Program-made: the position numbers and the translations under genes
Part shown: positions 8,399 through 16,393 of the stretch, piece by piece
Layout: each line of letters begins with the position of its first letter
How positions within the stretch are numbered: position 1 is the stretch's first letter
Assembly: GCA_035712145.1 (NCBI GenBank)
Contig: DASTBI010000204.1
Span: 1-36,283 of the forward strand
DNA from: Candidatus Eisenbacteria bacterium
GTDB lineage: Bacteria; Eisenbacteria; RBG-16-71-46
Reading direction: 5' to 3'
Length of the DNA: 36,283 bases
The notes under the pieces: generated by a model
What the model saw: only the letters and a program-made list of their open reading frames with translations
Database searches by the model: none
Told to the model about the DNA's origin: nothing

Positions 8399-9619
8399 TC
8401 ATTCCTCCGGCTTGCCGGACTCTTCGGCCTTGCCCGAGTCCTCGGGCTTGCCCGGCGGCTCCGCCGGGATCGGGAAGGACACGCGGAATGTCGCTCCTCC
8501 CGTCTGGTTGTTCTTGGCGGTGATCACGCCGCCGACCTCGCGGACGATCTGCACGGAGATCGGAAGGCCGAGCCCGGTCCCGGTCGAGCGGGTGGTGAAG
8601 AAGGGGTCGAAGATCTTGTCCATCGCTTCCTTCTGGATGCCGACGCCGGTATCGCTGAAGGACACGTCCACCATCGAGCGCCGGGTGCGATAACGGCGCA
8701 CCCCTGTGCCGACATGCAGCTCGCCCCCCTCGGGCATGGCCTGGGTGGCGTTGAGGCAGAGGTTGAGGAACACCTGCTGGACCAGGTCGGGATCGGCATA
8801 GACCTGCGGCAAGTCGTCGGTGTAATCCTTGGCCAGGGTCACCGCCGCGTCGCGGAGCTGGAGCTCGACCATGTCCAGCGTCTTGTCGAGCACCTGGTGG
8901 AGGTCGCAGGGCTGCGGTCGCGCGGCGGGCGGCCGCGCGAACATGAGCAGCCCGGTGATGATCTGCTCGATACGGTCGAGCTCGGTGATGACGTCCTGCA
9001 GGTCCTCGCGCCGCGGGTCGGTGGGCTTGAACTTGGAGCCCACGAACTGGACCGTGGTCCGGATGCCGGTCAGCGGGTTGCGGATCTCGTGGGCCACGTA
9101 GGCCGAGAGCTCGCCGAGCGAAACCAGCCGGTCGATCTTCTTCTGGAACTCTCCGTCCTCGGTCTCCGAGATCGCCTCGGCCAGGATCACCGAGCCGATC
9201 AGCTCGCCGTCGTCCCCGCGCAGGGGCAGGGCCTCCGCCTTGAGAGTCATTTCCCGGCCTTCGGCCTCGAAGCGGAAGTCGCGGCGCTCGCGCGCCGCCC
9301 CACGCAGCCAGCGCGCGTCGGCGCCGGTGAAGATGCGGGCGGCCGGCGTCCCCACCAGGGCCTCGGGCTTGAATCCCAGCAGATCCTCGATCCAGCGGTT
9401 GGCGTAGACCACCTTGCGGTCGCGATCGAGCGCGACCACGCCTTCCTCGAGCGCGTCGAGCACGTGGGCGGGAAGGCGCGTGACGACCTCGAGCTCGGGC
9501 GTCGCCACCGGGCTCTCCGCGGGTCGTTGGAGCGTCTCGTTGCGGGTGGTCAGTGAGCCTCCTCGCGGAACCTCGAAGTCCCTCGGGTCCTTGGTAGCAC
9601 AGGCGCTGCGGGCCCGCAA
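8399..9619 (-). CDS. PAS-domain sensor histidine kinase
   Basis: This is a cytosolic two-component kinase of up to 406 residues. A PAS domain spans about 50-150 (VVALDRDRKVVYANRWIEDLLGF). HisKA follows, with His177 in AHEIRNPLTGI. The HATPase_c part has N box NLCLNATQAM, G1 DTGVGI, F box DPFFTT and G2 GTGLGL. There is no transmembrane segment, so the signal is probably internal. The last 20 residues are a repetitive P/G/K/E/D/S tail (GKPEDSGK, then AEESGKPEE). The start is uncertain. TTG at 9619 is the longest option. A GTG at residue 39 has GGAGAG just upstream and still keeps the whole PAS domain. It is paired with the next gene. Confidence 0.92.
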   Translation of the reverse strand: MRARSACATKDPRDFEVPRGGSLTTRNETLQRPAESPVATPELEVVTRLPAHVLDALEEGVVALDRDRKVVYANRWIEDLLGFKPEALVGTPAARIFTGADARWLRGAARERRDFRFEAEGREMTLKAEALPLRGDDGELIGSVILAEAISETEDGEFQKKIDRLVSLGELSAYVAHEIRNPLTGIRTTVQFVGSKFKPTDPRREDLQDVITELDRIEQIITGLLMFARPPAARPQPCDLHQVLDKTLDMVELQLRDAAVTLAKDYTDDLPQVYADPDLVQQVFLNLCLNATQAMPEGGELHVGTGVRRYRTRRSMVDVSFSDTGVGIQKEAMDKIFDPFFTTRSTGTGLGLPISVQIVREVGGVITAKNNQTGGATFRVSFPIPAEPPGKPEDSGKAEESGKPEE

Positions 9620-9654
9620 TCATCGCGTGGCCCCGAGCGGTCGATGTGCGGTCG

Positions 9655-9684
9655 TTGTGCGGGCTCGCCAGGGGCTGATAGACT
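9655..9684 (+). promoter_or_regulatory. probable promoter of the ppiD-like gene
   Basis: TTGTGC (9655-9660) and TAGACT (9679-9684) are separated by 18 bases, 45 bases before the ATG at 9730. The -10 hexamer is the same as at the folB promoter at 16851. Confidence 0.4.
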
Positions 9685-9729
9685 CCCCGGTCCCTTTCAG
9701 CCGACCCTTCCGCATCTCGGAGTCTTCGA

Positions 9730-11541
9730 ATGCTCAAGTACCTCCGCATGGGCAGCAAGCGCACCAAGGCCATCTGGTGGGCTCTCGTGGTCGTGACCGT
9801 GTTCACCTTCGTCGGTGGCTTCATCTTCCTCTTCGGCTCCGGCCTCGACTCGGGCAGCCAGGCCCGCCAGCAGGGCGCGCTCGGCACGGTGAACGGCGAG
9901 CCGATCACCAACGTCGACTACCAGAACGCGATCGAAGAGCAGCGCCAGGGATACCGCCAGCGCTTCAACGCCGACCCCACCGAGCAGGAGATGCCCATGA
10001 TCGAGGCCAACGCGTGGCGCGGCCTCGTGAACCAGCACCTGCTGACCGAGAAGGCGAAGAAGCTCGGCCTCGGCGCCACCGATCGCGAGGTGGTGCTGAC
10101 GCTGCAGGCTGCTCCGCCCAACGTGCTGGTGGGGTTGCCCGAATTCCAGACCGACGGCAAGTTCGACCCCAACAAGTACGGAGCGGCGCTTCGCAATCCC
10201 AGCCTCAACTGGGCGCCCTTCGAGGAGATGGTCCGGCGCCAGCTGCCGGTGCGGAAGATCCAGGAGCGGATGATCGCCTCCATCAAGCTCTCGCAGCCGG
10301 AGCTGCAGGAGTCCTATCACCAGCGCTTCGACAAGGCGGTGCTGACCCTGGTCTCGGTCCCACCGGTCACCGAAGCGCCGGTCAAGCCGCCCACGCAGGC
10401 CGAATTGGATCGCGTCTACCAGGAGGAGATCGGCCTGTTCAACGCGCCGGAGCGCGTGCAACTCGAGATCCTCGCGATGCCGAAGCGCTACTCGGAGGAT
10501 GAGATCCGGGTGGCGCGCGAGCAGGCGCAGAGCCTCGCCGACCGCGCGCGTCGCGGAGAAGACTTCGCCCAGCTCGCCAAGGATTACTCCGAGGGTCCGG
10601 CGGCCGATCAGGGCGGCGAGCTTGGCCGCAACTTCCAGGCCAACGAGTTCGGTCCCGAGCTGGGCCCCAAGCTGGCCGCGATGGCGAAGGGAGACGTCAG
10701 CGATCCGATCTCCGAGCCGGGGCGCTTCCTCGTGATCAAGTGCCTCGACCGCGTGCCCGACCCGGCCTCACCGACGCCGAGCCTCAAGCTGGCGCAGATC
10801 ATGATCACGGTTCGCGCCAGCGAGCAGTCGGTCCAGGACCAGATGGACGAGCTGCGCAAGATGCGCGAGCGGGCCACGAAGCAAGGTCTCGCCAAGGTGG
10901 CCACGGAGAAGGGCACCGCCACCACCCGCACCCCGTTCTTCCCGTTCGGGGCCACGCCTCCGCAGCTCTATCAAGCTCCGGAGCTGGCGGACTGGGCGTT
11001 CAGCGCCAAGAAGGGCGAAGTGAGCTCGATCGTCGCCACGCCCGACGGTTACCTGATCGCTCAAATGGCCGAGCACCGCGAGGCGGGGCCGGCGCCCAAG
11101 GCGGACGTGGTCGAGCAGCTCAGGCAGCTGGCCGAGGCCAAGGCCCGCACCCAGGCGGCTCGCCCGCGCGCCGATCAGATCGCGCGCGCGGTCGCGGGCG
11201 GGATGTCGCTCGAAGCGGCGGCGCAGGCCGCGGGCCTCCTCGCGACGCCGGTGACCGACATGTCGAGGGCTCAGCCCGACCCGCGGATGGCGTCATCCCC
11301 CGAGGCGGTGGGCGCGGTGTTCGGAGCGCCGATCGGAAAAGTCGTCGGACCGGTGGAGACGCAGATGGGGTGGCTCTTGTTCCGCGTCGACTCGCGGGTC
11401 GAAGCCGACTCGGTCGCGTTCGAGCAGCTCAAGGGCCAGGTGACCACCGAGATCCTTCAGCGCAAGCAGAACGACTTCATGCAGTCGTGGCTGGCCGAGC
11501 TCCGGCGCGGCGCCAAGATCCGGGACCTGCGCGTCCAATAA
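9730..11541 (+). CDS. PpiD/SurA-like periplasmic peptidyl-prolyl isomerase, membrane-anchored
   Basis: This 603-residue protein has one transmembrane helix at about 14-36 (AIWWALVVVTVFTFVGGFI) and a large exported part. Residues 50-225 match the SurA_N_3 chaperone module (TVNGEPITNVDYQNAI, then ANAWRGLVNQHLL). A parvulin PPIC domain lies at about 240-345, with the hallmark FAQLAKDYSEGPAADQGGEL. A second, degenerate parvulin-like unit spans about 355-460. PpiD proteins help newly exported proteins fold near the Sec translocon, and the PpiD layout (N-terminal anchor, two flanking chaperone parts) fits better than SurA. It is a single-gene unit, divergent from the kinase and convergent with tatA. 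Confidence 0.9.
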   Translation: MLKYLRMGSKRTKAIWWALVVVTVFTFVGGFIFLFGSGLDSGSQARQQGALGTVNGEPITNVDYQNAIEEQRQGYRQRFNADPTEQEMPMIEANAWRGLVNQHLLTEKAKKLGLGATDREVVLTLQAAPPNVLVGLPEFQTDGKFDPNKYGAALRNPSLNWAPFEEMVRRQLPVRKIQERMIASIKLSQPELQESYHQRFDKAVLTLVSVPPVTEAPVKPPTQAELDRVYQEEIGLFNAPERVQLEILAMPKRYSEDEIRVAREQAQSLADRARRGEDFAQLAKDYSEGPAADQGGELGRNFQANEFGPELGPKLAAMAKGDVSDPISEPGRFLVIKCLDRVPDPASPTPSLKLAQIMITVRASEQSVQDQMDELRKMRERATKQGLAKVATEKGTATTRTPFFPFGATPPQLYQAPELADWAFSAKKGEVSSIVATPDGYLIAQMAEHREAGPAPKADVVEQLRQLAEAKARTQAARPRADQIARAVAGGMSLEAAAQAAGLLATPVTDMSRAQPDPRMASSPEAVGAVFGAPIGKVVGPVETQMGWLLFRVDSRVEADSVAFEQLKGQVTTEILQRKQNDFMQSWLAELRRGAKIRDLRVQ

Positions 11542-11557
11542 GGCCGTCCACGCGGCC
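11542..11557. terminator. short hairpin between convergent ppiD-like gene and tatA
   Basis: GGCCG (11542-11546) pairs with CGGCC (11553-11557) around a six-base loop in the 21-base gap between two convergent stops. It lacks a T tract. The position suggests a small bidirectional terminator. Confidence 0.35.
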
Positions 11558-11562
11558 GTCGC

Positions 11563-11766
11563 TCAGCTGGCGGGCTTCTGTCCCTTGTCCGCGTCTGCGG
11601 GCGGCTCGTCGCGCTGGATCTCGTCCGTGATCTCGCGCTGCGCCTTGCGGAACTCGCGCATGGCCTGACCGAGCCCGCGCGCCATCTTGGGAATCTGGCT
11701 CGGCCCGAAGATCAGCAGGATGATGAGGAACAGCAACCCGATTTCCTGACCGCCCATTCCGAACAC
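11563..11766 (-). CDS. tatA: Sec-independent protein translocase TatA
   Basis: This 67-residue protein has one N-terminal membrane helix (EIGLLFLIILLIFGPSQIP), the conserved FGP hinge and the amphipathic helix KMARGLGQAMREFRKA, then a charged tail. This is the standard TatA/TatB plan. The short length favours TatA, which forms the pore of the twin-arginine pathway for folded proteins. The start is GTG at 11766, with AAGGAGGT at a spacing of 7. It ends operon A. TatC is encoded separately at 30531-31295 and no second TatA/B gene is in the window, so this protein may do both jobs. Confidence 0.93.
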   Translation of the reverse strand: MFGMGGQEIGLLFLIILLIFGPSQIPKMARGLGQAMREFRKAQREITDEIQRDEPPADADKGQKPAS

Positions 11767-11784
11767 GTCGAGACCTCCTTCGGT

Positions 11785-12210
11785 TCACTCCACGCGCAGC
11801 CGGCTCCGGTCGTTCCCGATCACCACCGTCACTTCCGCGAGATCGGACGTCCAGGCCTGGCGAACGATCGGCGGATTCCCCAGGTAGCGGGCCACCGCCT
11901 TCGCCGGCGCCTGGTCGTCACGCCGCGCCACCACCAGGCTCGCCCCGTAGTCGGATCGGTCGGCGTTGCCGACTTCGACCACCTGGAAGCCTCCGTCGCG
12001 CAGCCGGTGCGCCACTCGCGCCCCGATGCCGCCCTCCCGCGTTCCGTTCAGCACCTGCACGCGGATGAGCCGGCCTTCGGCACCGCCGGCGCGAGTCTCC
12101 GCCTTCGGCCGGAAGGCGGCATAGCCCCAGGATAGTACCAGCGCCGACACCATGACGCCGAGCGCCCAGACGAGCATGCGCGCCGGATCAACGCGACGAC
12201 GGGCGGGCAC
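11785..12210 (-). CDS. membrane-anchored protein with LytR C-terminal (LytR_C) domain
   Basis: This 141-residue protein has one transmembrane segment at about 13-30 (LVWALGVMVSALVLSWGYAA) and an extracytoplasmic LytR_C domain at about 48-135 (RVQVLNGTREGGIGARVAHR, then LRDGGF and GASLVVARRDD). In LytR-CpsA-Psr proteins this domain accompanies a phosphotransferase that is absent here. Stand-alone copies are common and of uncertain role, probably in cell-envelope binding. The GTG start at 12210 overlaps the HIT gene by 23 bases, with AAGGAGG 11 bases upstream. An ATG at 12177 is the alternative. It belongs to operon A, before tatA. Confidence 0.8.
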   Translation of the reverse strand: MPARRRVDPARMLVWALGVMVSALVLSWGYAAFRPKAETRAGGAEGRLIRVQVLNGTREGGIGARVAHRLRDGGFQVVEVGNADRSDYGASLVVARRDDQAPAKAVARYLGNPPIVRQAWTSDLAEVTVVIGNDRSRLRVE

Positions 12211-12712
12211 GGGTGCCGCGGCCTCCTTCGATCCTGGACAGGGCGCGCCGCAGACGAGTCCAGGTCTCTCCCAGGGACTCGGGGAGGACCCGGGTGGCGC
12301 CGATGACGGGCATGAAGTTGGTGTCTCCGTTCCAGCGCGGGACGAGATGGAAGTGAAGATGACCGGGGAACCCCGCTCCGGCGACGCGCCCGAGGTTGGC
12401 GCCGACGTTGAGCCCATGAGGCCGGTACTCGGCCAGCAGCGCCTTCTCGGCGATCGCGAGCAGATCGAAGACGTCGGCGCGCTCGGCGGCGCGCAGACCC
12501 GAGACCCGGCCGGTGTGGCGCGCCACCGCGACCATGAGATGTCCAGGGTTGTACGGATAGCGGTTGAGCATCAGCAGCGCGTCGGCGCGGCGCGCCAGCA
12601 CGAGGTCGCGGCGATCCGCCTTGCCCTTCATGACCCGGCAGAAGAGACACCCGGGAACGTTCCGCGAAGAGCGGATGAAGCGCATGCGCCAGGGCGCCCA
12701 CAATTGGTCCAT
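12188..12712 (-). CDS. HIT-domain nucleotide hydrolase/phosphorylase
   Basis: This is a 174-residue histidine-triad protein. The catalytic motif HLHFHLVPRW has His118, His120 and His122. The N-terminus WAPWRMRFI and the pair GCLFC (Cys22, Cys25) are typical of the AP4A-phosphorylase-like branch, which cleaves dinucleoside polyphosphates or adenylated by-products. The basic C-terminal tail (GGRGTRARPSSR) is outside the fold. The ATG shares one base with the upstream stop (TGATG), so translation is probably coupled. The exact substrate cannot be read from the sequence. Confidence 0.92.
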   Translation of the reverse strand: MDQLWAPWRMRFIRSSRNVPGCLFCRVMKGKADRRDLVLARRADALLMLNRYPYNPGHLMVAVARHTGRVSGLRAAERADVFDLLAIAEKALLAEYRPHGLNVGANLGRVAGAGFPGHLHFHLVPRWNGDTNFMPVIGATRVLPESLGETWTRLRRALSRIEGGRGTRARPSSR

Positions 12713-13491
12713 CAGGCTTCCTCGTGGAGCGAAGCGGTGCGCTGGATCTCGGCGTGGATCTTCTCGGCCTCCTCGAGCTGGTCGACGGTATTGATCCCGA
12801 GCAGCTCGCGATAGTCAGGGCCGACCACCGCTCGCGCTCTTCGCCCCGCGGCGATCAGCAGCCGCACCGTATCGGTGAGGTAGTACTCGCCCTGGGCGTT
12901 GTGCGCGGTGAGCCGGCTCAGCACCTGCGCGAGCGCGGCATAGTCGAAGGCGTACACCGCCGAGTTGATCTCATCGATGCGCTTCTGGTCGGGCGTCGCG
13001 TCGCGCTCCTCGATGATGCCCACCACGTCTCCCCGGGCGTCCCGGATCACCCTTCCGTAGCCCTTCGGATCGGGCACGTGCGTGGTGAGGACGGTGACCG
13101 CGGCCTGGTCCTCACGATGACGCTCGAGCAGGTCGTGGAGCGTGGCCGCCCGCAGCAGCGGCGTGTCGCCGCAGACCACGAGCAAGGTGCCCTGGAAATC
13201 CTGGAGCATGGGGCCGGCCATCAGCACGGCGTGGCCGGTGCCGCGCTGCTCGGCCTGCAGCACCCACTCGACGCCGGCGCCCTCGAAAGCCTCGCGCACG
13301 CGTTCCGCCTGATGGCCGATCACGACCAGCGTCCGCCCCACGCCGAGCTGCTCGAGCGCGGCCAGCACGTGGGCCAGGAGCGGAGCCCCCGACATCTCGT
13401 GCAGCACCTTGGCGCGATCGCTGTTCATGCGCGTGCCCTGCCCGGCGGCGAGGACGAGCGCGGTGCAGTCCTCGTGGTGATAGCGAGTCAT
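12712..13491 (-). CDS. GlmU-like sugar-nucleotide transferase without the acetyltransferase domain
   Basis: This 259-residue protein is a complete nucleotidyltransferase domain. LVLAAGQGTRMNSDRAKVLH is the nucleotide-binding signature, with Ala in place of the usual Pro before KVLH. The remainder includes QRGTGHAV, VVCGDTPLL, IIEERDAT and INSAVYAF, all close to the N-terminal uridylyltransferase half of GlmU. The C-terminal left-handed beta-helix that acetylates glucosamine-1-phosphate is missing, at half the length of bifunctional GlmU (about 450). It probably makes UDP-N-acetylglucosamine or another UDP-sugar; a partner acetyltransferase would be needed elsewhere. The ATG at 13491 overlaps the panC stop (ATGA), with GGAG at a spacing of 6. 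Confidence 0.82.
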   Translation of the reverse strand: MTRYHHEDCTALVLAAGQGTRMNSDRAKVLHEMSGAPLLAHVLAALEQLGVGRTLVVIGHQAERVREAFEGAGVEWVLQAEQRGTGHAVLMAGPMLQDFQGTLLVVCGDTPLLRAATLHDLLERHREDQAAVTVLTTHVPDPKGYGRVIRDARGDVVGIIEERDATPDQKRIDEINSAVYAFDYAALAQVLSRLTAHNAQGEYYLTDTVRLLIAAGRRARAVVGPDYRELLGINTVDQLEEAEKIHAEIQRTASLHEEA

Positions 13492-14336
13492 CGAGGGCTC
13501 CATTCGAGGTTGTCGATCAGACGGGCGCCGCCGACTCGCGCCGCCACCGCGACCAGGATCCGCCCCGCCACCCGGCGCACCGGCCGCAGGGTGCGCGCGT
13601 CGACCACCGCCACGTAGTCCTCGCGCACGGCGGGGTAGCGCCGCCACACGCGGCGGATCTCGCTGCGCAGACGAGCCGCCGAGCGCACGCCCTGACGCAG
13701 CAGCTCGCGCGCCGCCCGCAGGCCGCGCACGAGCGCCACCGCCTGGGCGCGCTCCGCGGGCGAGAGATAGGCGTTGCGCGACGAGAGCGCAAGGCCGTCG
13801 CGCTCGCGCACGGTCGGCCCGCGGCGCACGCGCACGGGAAAGTCGAGATCGCCGGTCATCTGTTCGAGGATCCGCGCCTGCTGGGCGTCCTTCTGGCCGA
13901 GCCACAGCACGTCGGGCTGGACCACGTTCAGCAGCTTGGCCACCACCGTGGCCACGCCTTCGAAGTGGCCGGGGCGTGACGCCCCCTCGAGCACGCCCGA
14001 CAGCTCCTCCACCCGCACCCGGGTGCGGTGCCCCGCGGGATAGAGACGGGAGACTTCGGGACGCCAGAGCAGATCGACTCCGGCCTGCTGCAGCAGCCGC
14101 CGGTCCGCGTGCGCCGGGCGCGGGTAACGCCGGTAGTCCTCGGCCGGACCGAACTGCAGCGGATTGACGAAGATGCTGACCACCACCCGGTCCGAGGTCG
14201 ATCGGGCGCGGCTCACCAGGCTCAGATGACCGCGATGGATCGCGCCCATCGTCGGCACGAACGCCACCCGCTGGCCTCTGCGCCTCCACAGAGAGACGGC
14301 GCGACGGACCGCGAAGGGGGCGCCGCTGACGATCAC
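13488..14336 (-). CDS. panC: pantothenate synthetase
   Basis: This 282-residue enzyme joins pantoate to beta-alanine with ATP, giving pantothenate. Family motifs are all present: PTMGAIHRGH (the HIGH-like ATP site), FVNPLQFGPAEDY, HFEGVATVVAKLLNVVQPD, LGQKDAQQ and LALSSRNAYL. The start is GTG at 14336 with GGGAGG four bases upstream, 25 bases after the panB stop. The sequence is unusually rich in arginine for the family, in line with the high GC content. It is directly downstream of panB, as in many bacteria. Confidence 0.96.
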   Translation of the reverse strand: MIVSGAPFAVRRAVSLWRRRGQRVAFVPTMGAIHRGHLSLVSRARSTSDRVVVSIFVNPLQFGPAEDYRRYPRPAHADRRLLQQAGVDLLWRPEVSRLYPAGHRTRVRVEELSGVLEGASRPGHFEGVATVVAKLLNVVQPDVLWLGQKDAQQARILEQMTGDLDFPVRVRRGPTVRERDGLALSSRNAYLSPAERAQAVALVRGLRAARELLRQGVRSAARLRSEIRRVWRRYPAVREDYVAVVDARTLRPVRRVAGRILVAVAARVGGARLIDNLEWSPR

Positions 14337-14361
14337 GCCGCCTCCCGGCGACCGCGTTCCA

Positions 14362-15219
14362 TCAATAGGATTCCTCGTCGGACGGGAATCGGCGGGCCTT
14401 GACGTCGGCGACGTAGCGCTCGAACGCCTCGCGCATCGTCCCGGCGAGGTTCGCGTAGCGGCGCACGAACTTCGGCTCGTGGCCGAGGAAGAGCCCGAGC
14501 AGATCGTGGGTCACGAGCACCTGGCCGTCGCACGCGACCCCCGCGCCGATCCCGATGGTCGGAATGGTGAGCGCGCGTGTCACTTGCGCACCGAGCCGCG
14601 CGGGAATCCCTTCGAGCACCAGCGCGAAGCATCCGGCCTTTTCCAGCAGCTGGGCCTCGCGGATCAGCCGTTCCTGATCGGCCTCGCCGCGCGCCTGCAC
14701 CTTGTATCCGCCCATCGCCAGCACGGATTGCGGCGTGAGCCCGAGATGACCCATCACCGGGATGCCGATCTCGACCAGGCGGGTGACGGCCGCGATCACT
14801 CGCTCGCCACCCTCGACCTTCACGGCATCGGCGCCGCTCTCCTGGATGAAGCGCCCGCCGTTGGCGACCGCCTGCTCCACGCTCACCTGGTACGACATGA
14901 AGGGCATGTCGGCGACCACGAGAGCCTTCGGCTTCGCACGCGTGACCGCCGAGACGTGATGGAGCATGTCCTCCATGGTCACCGGGAGCGTGCTCTCGTA
15001 GCCCAGCACCACGGTGCCGAGACTGTCTCCCACCAGCAGCACGTCGACCCCCGCCTCGTCGGCGATCCTCGCGGTCGGGAAGTCATAGGCGGTGAGGACG
15101 GTGATGGGGTCCCCTCGCCGCTTCATCTCGGCGAGCTTCGGGGCCGTGACCTTGGCGCGGCTCGACGGAGAGCCCGCGGACTTCGACCCTCCCGGGCGTT
15201 CGCTCGTCTTCTCGCTCAT
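14362..15219 (-). CDS. panB: 3-methyl-2-oxobutanoate hydroxymethyltransferase
   Basis: This 285-residue enzyme converts alpha-ketoisovalerate to ketopantoate using methylene-tetrahydrofolate, the first step of pantothenate synthesis. The TIM-barrel signatures are clear: ITVLTAYDFPTARIADEAGV, LVGDSLGTVVLGYESTLPVT, ADMPFMSYQ, VKVEGG, MGHLGLTPQS and IGIGAGVACDGQVLV. The first 24 residues are a Ser/Lys-rich extension with no counterpart in the family core. The ATG at 15219 has GGAGGGAAGG upstream. The folate genes folB and folK lie upstream in the same operon, which fits the enzyme's need for folate. Confidence 0.97.
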   Translation of the reverse strand: MSEKTSERPGGSKSAGSPSSRAKVTAPKLAEMKRRGDPITVLTAYDFPTARIADEAGVDVLLVGDSLGTVVLGYESTLPVTMEDMLHHVSAVTRAKPKALVVADMPFMSYQVSVEQAVANGGRFIQESGADAVKVEGGERVIAAVTRLVEIGIPVMGHLGLTPQSVLAMGGYKVQARGEADQERLIREAQLLEKAGCFALVLEGIPARLGAQVTRALTIPTIGIGAGVACDGQVLVTHDLLGLFLGHEPKFVRRYANLAGTMREAFERYVADVKARRFPSDEESY

Positions 15220-15238
15220 CGGATGCCTTCCCTCCGGC

Positions 15239-15889
15239 TCATGGGATCTCCTCCCGCTCGATCGGGCGATAATAAACCGTGCCGTGCCGGTGCGTGAGGA
15301 TACGGCGCTCGAGGTCGTCGAAGTCCTCGCTGTGGTTCACGAAGTCGATCGCGTCGGTGTTGACCACGAGCAGCGGTGAATCGTTGTAGTGGAAGAAGAA
15401 GTGGTTGTAGGCCTCGTTCAGGCCGTGCAGGTAGTCGCGGTCGAGGTCGCGCTCGTAGGGGCGCCCACGGCGCGAGATGCGGTCCATGAGAGTGTCGGTC
15501 GCGGCCTGCAGATACACCGTGACGTCCGGCTTCATGACGTCGACCTCGAGCCACGACACCATCTTCTCGTAGAGCACGAGCTCCCGCTCCGAGAGGTTCA
15601 GGTTGGCGAAGATCCGGTCTTTCGCGAACACGTAGTCGGCGACCATGCGCTCGTTGAAGAGGTCCATCTGGCGAAGCGAGCGCTGCTGCTGGTAGCGGCT
15701 GAACAGGAAGTGCATCTGGGTCTGGAACGCGAACTGCTGGCGGTCGTGATAGAAGTCCTTGAGAAAGGGATTCTCCTCGACTTCCTCGAGGATCAGCTTG
15801 GCCTGCATGCGCTCCGCGAGCAAGCGCGCGAGACTGGTCTTCCCGACTCCGATGACGCCCTCGACCGCGACGTACCGGTTCTCAGACAC
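15239..15889 (-). CDS. deoxynucleoside kinase (dNK/dGK/dAK family)
   Basis: This is a 216-residue P-loop kinase that phosphorylates deoxyribonucleosides in the salvage pathway. Walker A is GVIGVGKTS at residues 11-19. EEVEENPFLKDFYHD carries the substrate-binding glutamate region. FNERMVADYVFAKDRIF provides the conserved ER pair and downstream helix. The lid is RISRRGRPYERD. These features match bacterial deoxyadenosine/deoxyguanosine kinases more than thymidine kinase. The GTG start at 15889 lies 9 bases after the folK stop, without a clear ribosome site, so coupling to folK is likely. Substrate preference is not resolved. Confidence 0.93.
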   Translation of the reverse strand: MSENRYVAVEGVIGVGKTSLARLLAERMQAKLILEEVEENPFLKDFYHDRQQFAFQTQMHFLFSRYQQQRSLRQMDLFNERMVADYVFAKDRIFANLNLSERELVLYEKMVSWLEVDVMKPDVTVYLQAATDTLMDRISRRGRPYERDLDRDYLHGLNEAYNHFFFHYNDSPLLVVNTDAIDFVNHSEDFDDLERRILTHRHGTVYYRPIEREEIP

Positions 15890-15898
15890 GTAGGACGC

Positions 15899-16393
15899 CT
15901 AGGTCCAGAGGCGAGAGTTCTTCTTCACGAGGGGGCGGGCGTCGAGCTGCGAGAGATGGTGGAGGAGCGCCTGGCCGGTGGCCGGATCGATCAGCGAAGG
16001 GTCGAGCTCCAGCAATGGAACCAGCACGAACGCGCGGCGACCGAGCTCGGGATGAGGCACGCGCAAGTCGGGCTCGTCGACCACGAGGTCGCCGTAGAGC
16101 AGCAGATCGAGATCGATGGTGCGGGGCCCCCAGCGCTTGGCGCGCACCCGGCCGAGCCGGCGCTCGATGAGCTGGAGATTCCACAGGAGCTGCCGCGCGG
16201 TCAGGTCGGTGTCCAGCTGCGCGACCGCGTTGAGGAAGTTGGGCTGCTCCACCTCGCCGACCGGTTCGGTGTCGTACAGGGACGAGACCCTGACGACGCG
16301 CGTGCCCGACAGCCGCGCCAGGTCATCCAGCGCGAGGCGGATCAGGGTTTCGCGCTCCCCGAGATTGGAACCGAGTCCGACAAAGGCCTTCAT
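15899..16393 (-). CDS. folK: 2-amino-4-hydroxy-6-hydroxymethyldihydropteridine pyrophosphokinase
   Basis: This 164-residue enzyme transfers pyrophosphate from ATP to hydroxymethyl-dihydropterin in folate synthesis. It shows the family opening FVGLGSNLGERE, the substrate loop SSLYDTEPVGEVEQPNFLNA, the helix LQLIERRLGRVR, the metal-binding GPRTIDLDLLLYGD and PHPELGRRAFVLVPL. The ATG at 16393 overlaps the folB stop (ATGA); a longer upstream reading lies wholly inside folB and is rejected. FolB and FolK act in sequence, and the overlapping order folB-folK agrees with that. Confidence 0.96.
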   Translation of the reverse strand: MKAFVGLGSNLGERETLIRLALDDLARLSGTRVVRVSSLYDTEPVGEVEQPNFLNAVAQLDTDLTARQLLWNLQLIERRLGRVRAKRWGPRTIDLDLLLYGDLVVDEPDLRVPHPELGRRAFVLVPLLELDPSLIDPATGQALLHHLSQLDARPLVKKNSRLWT

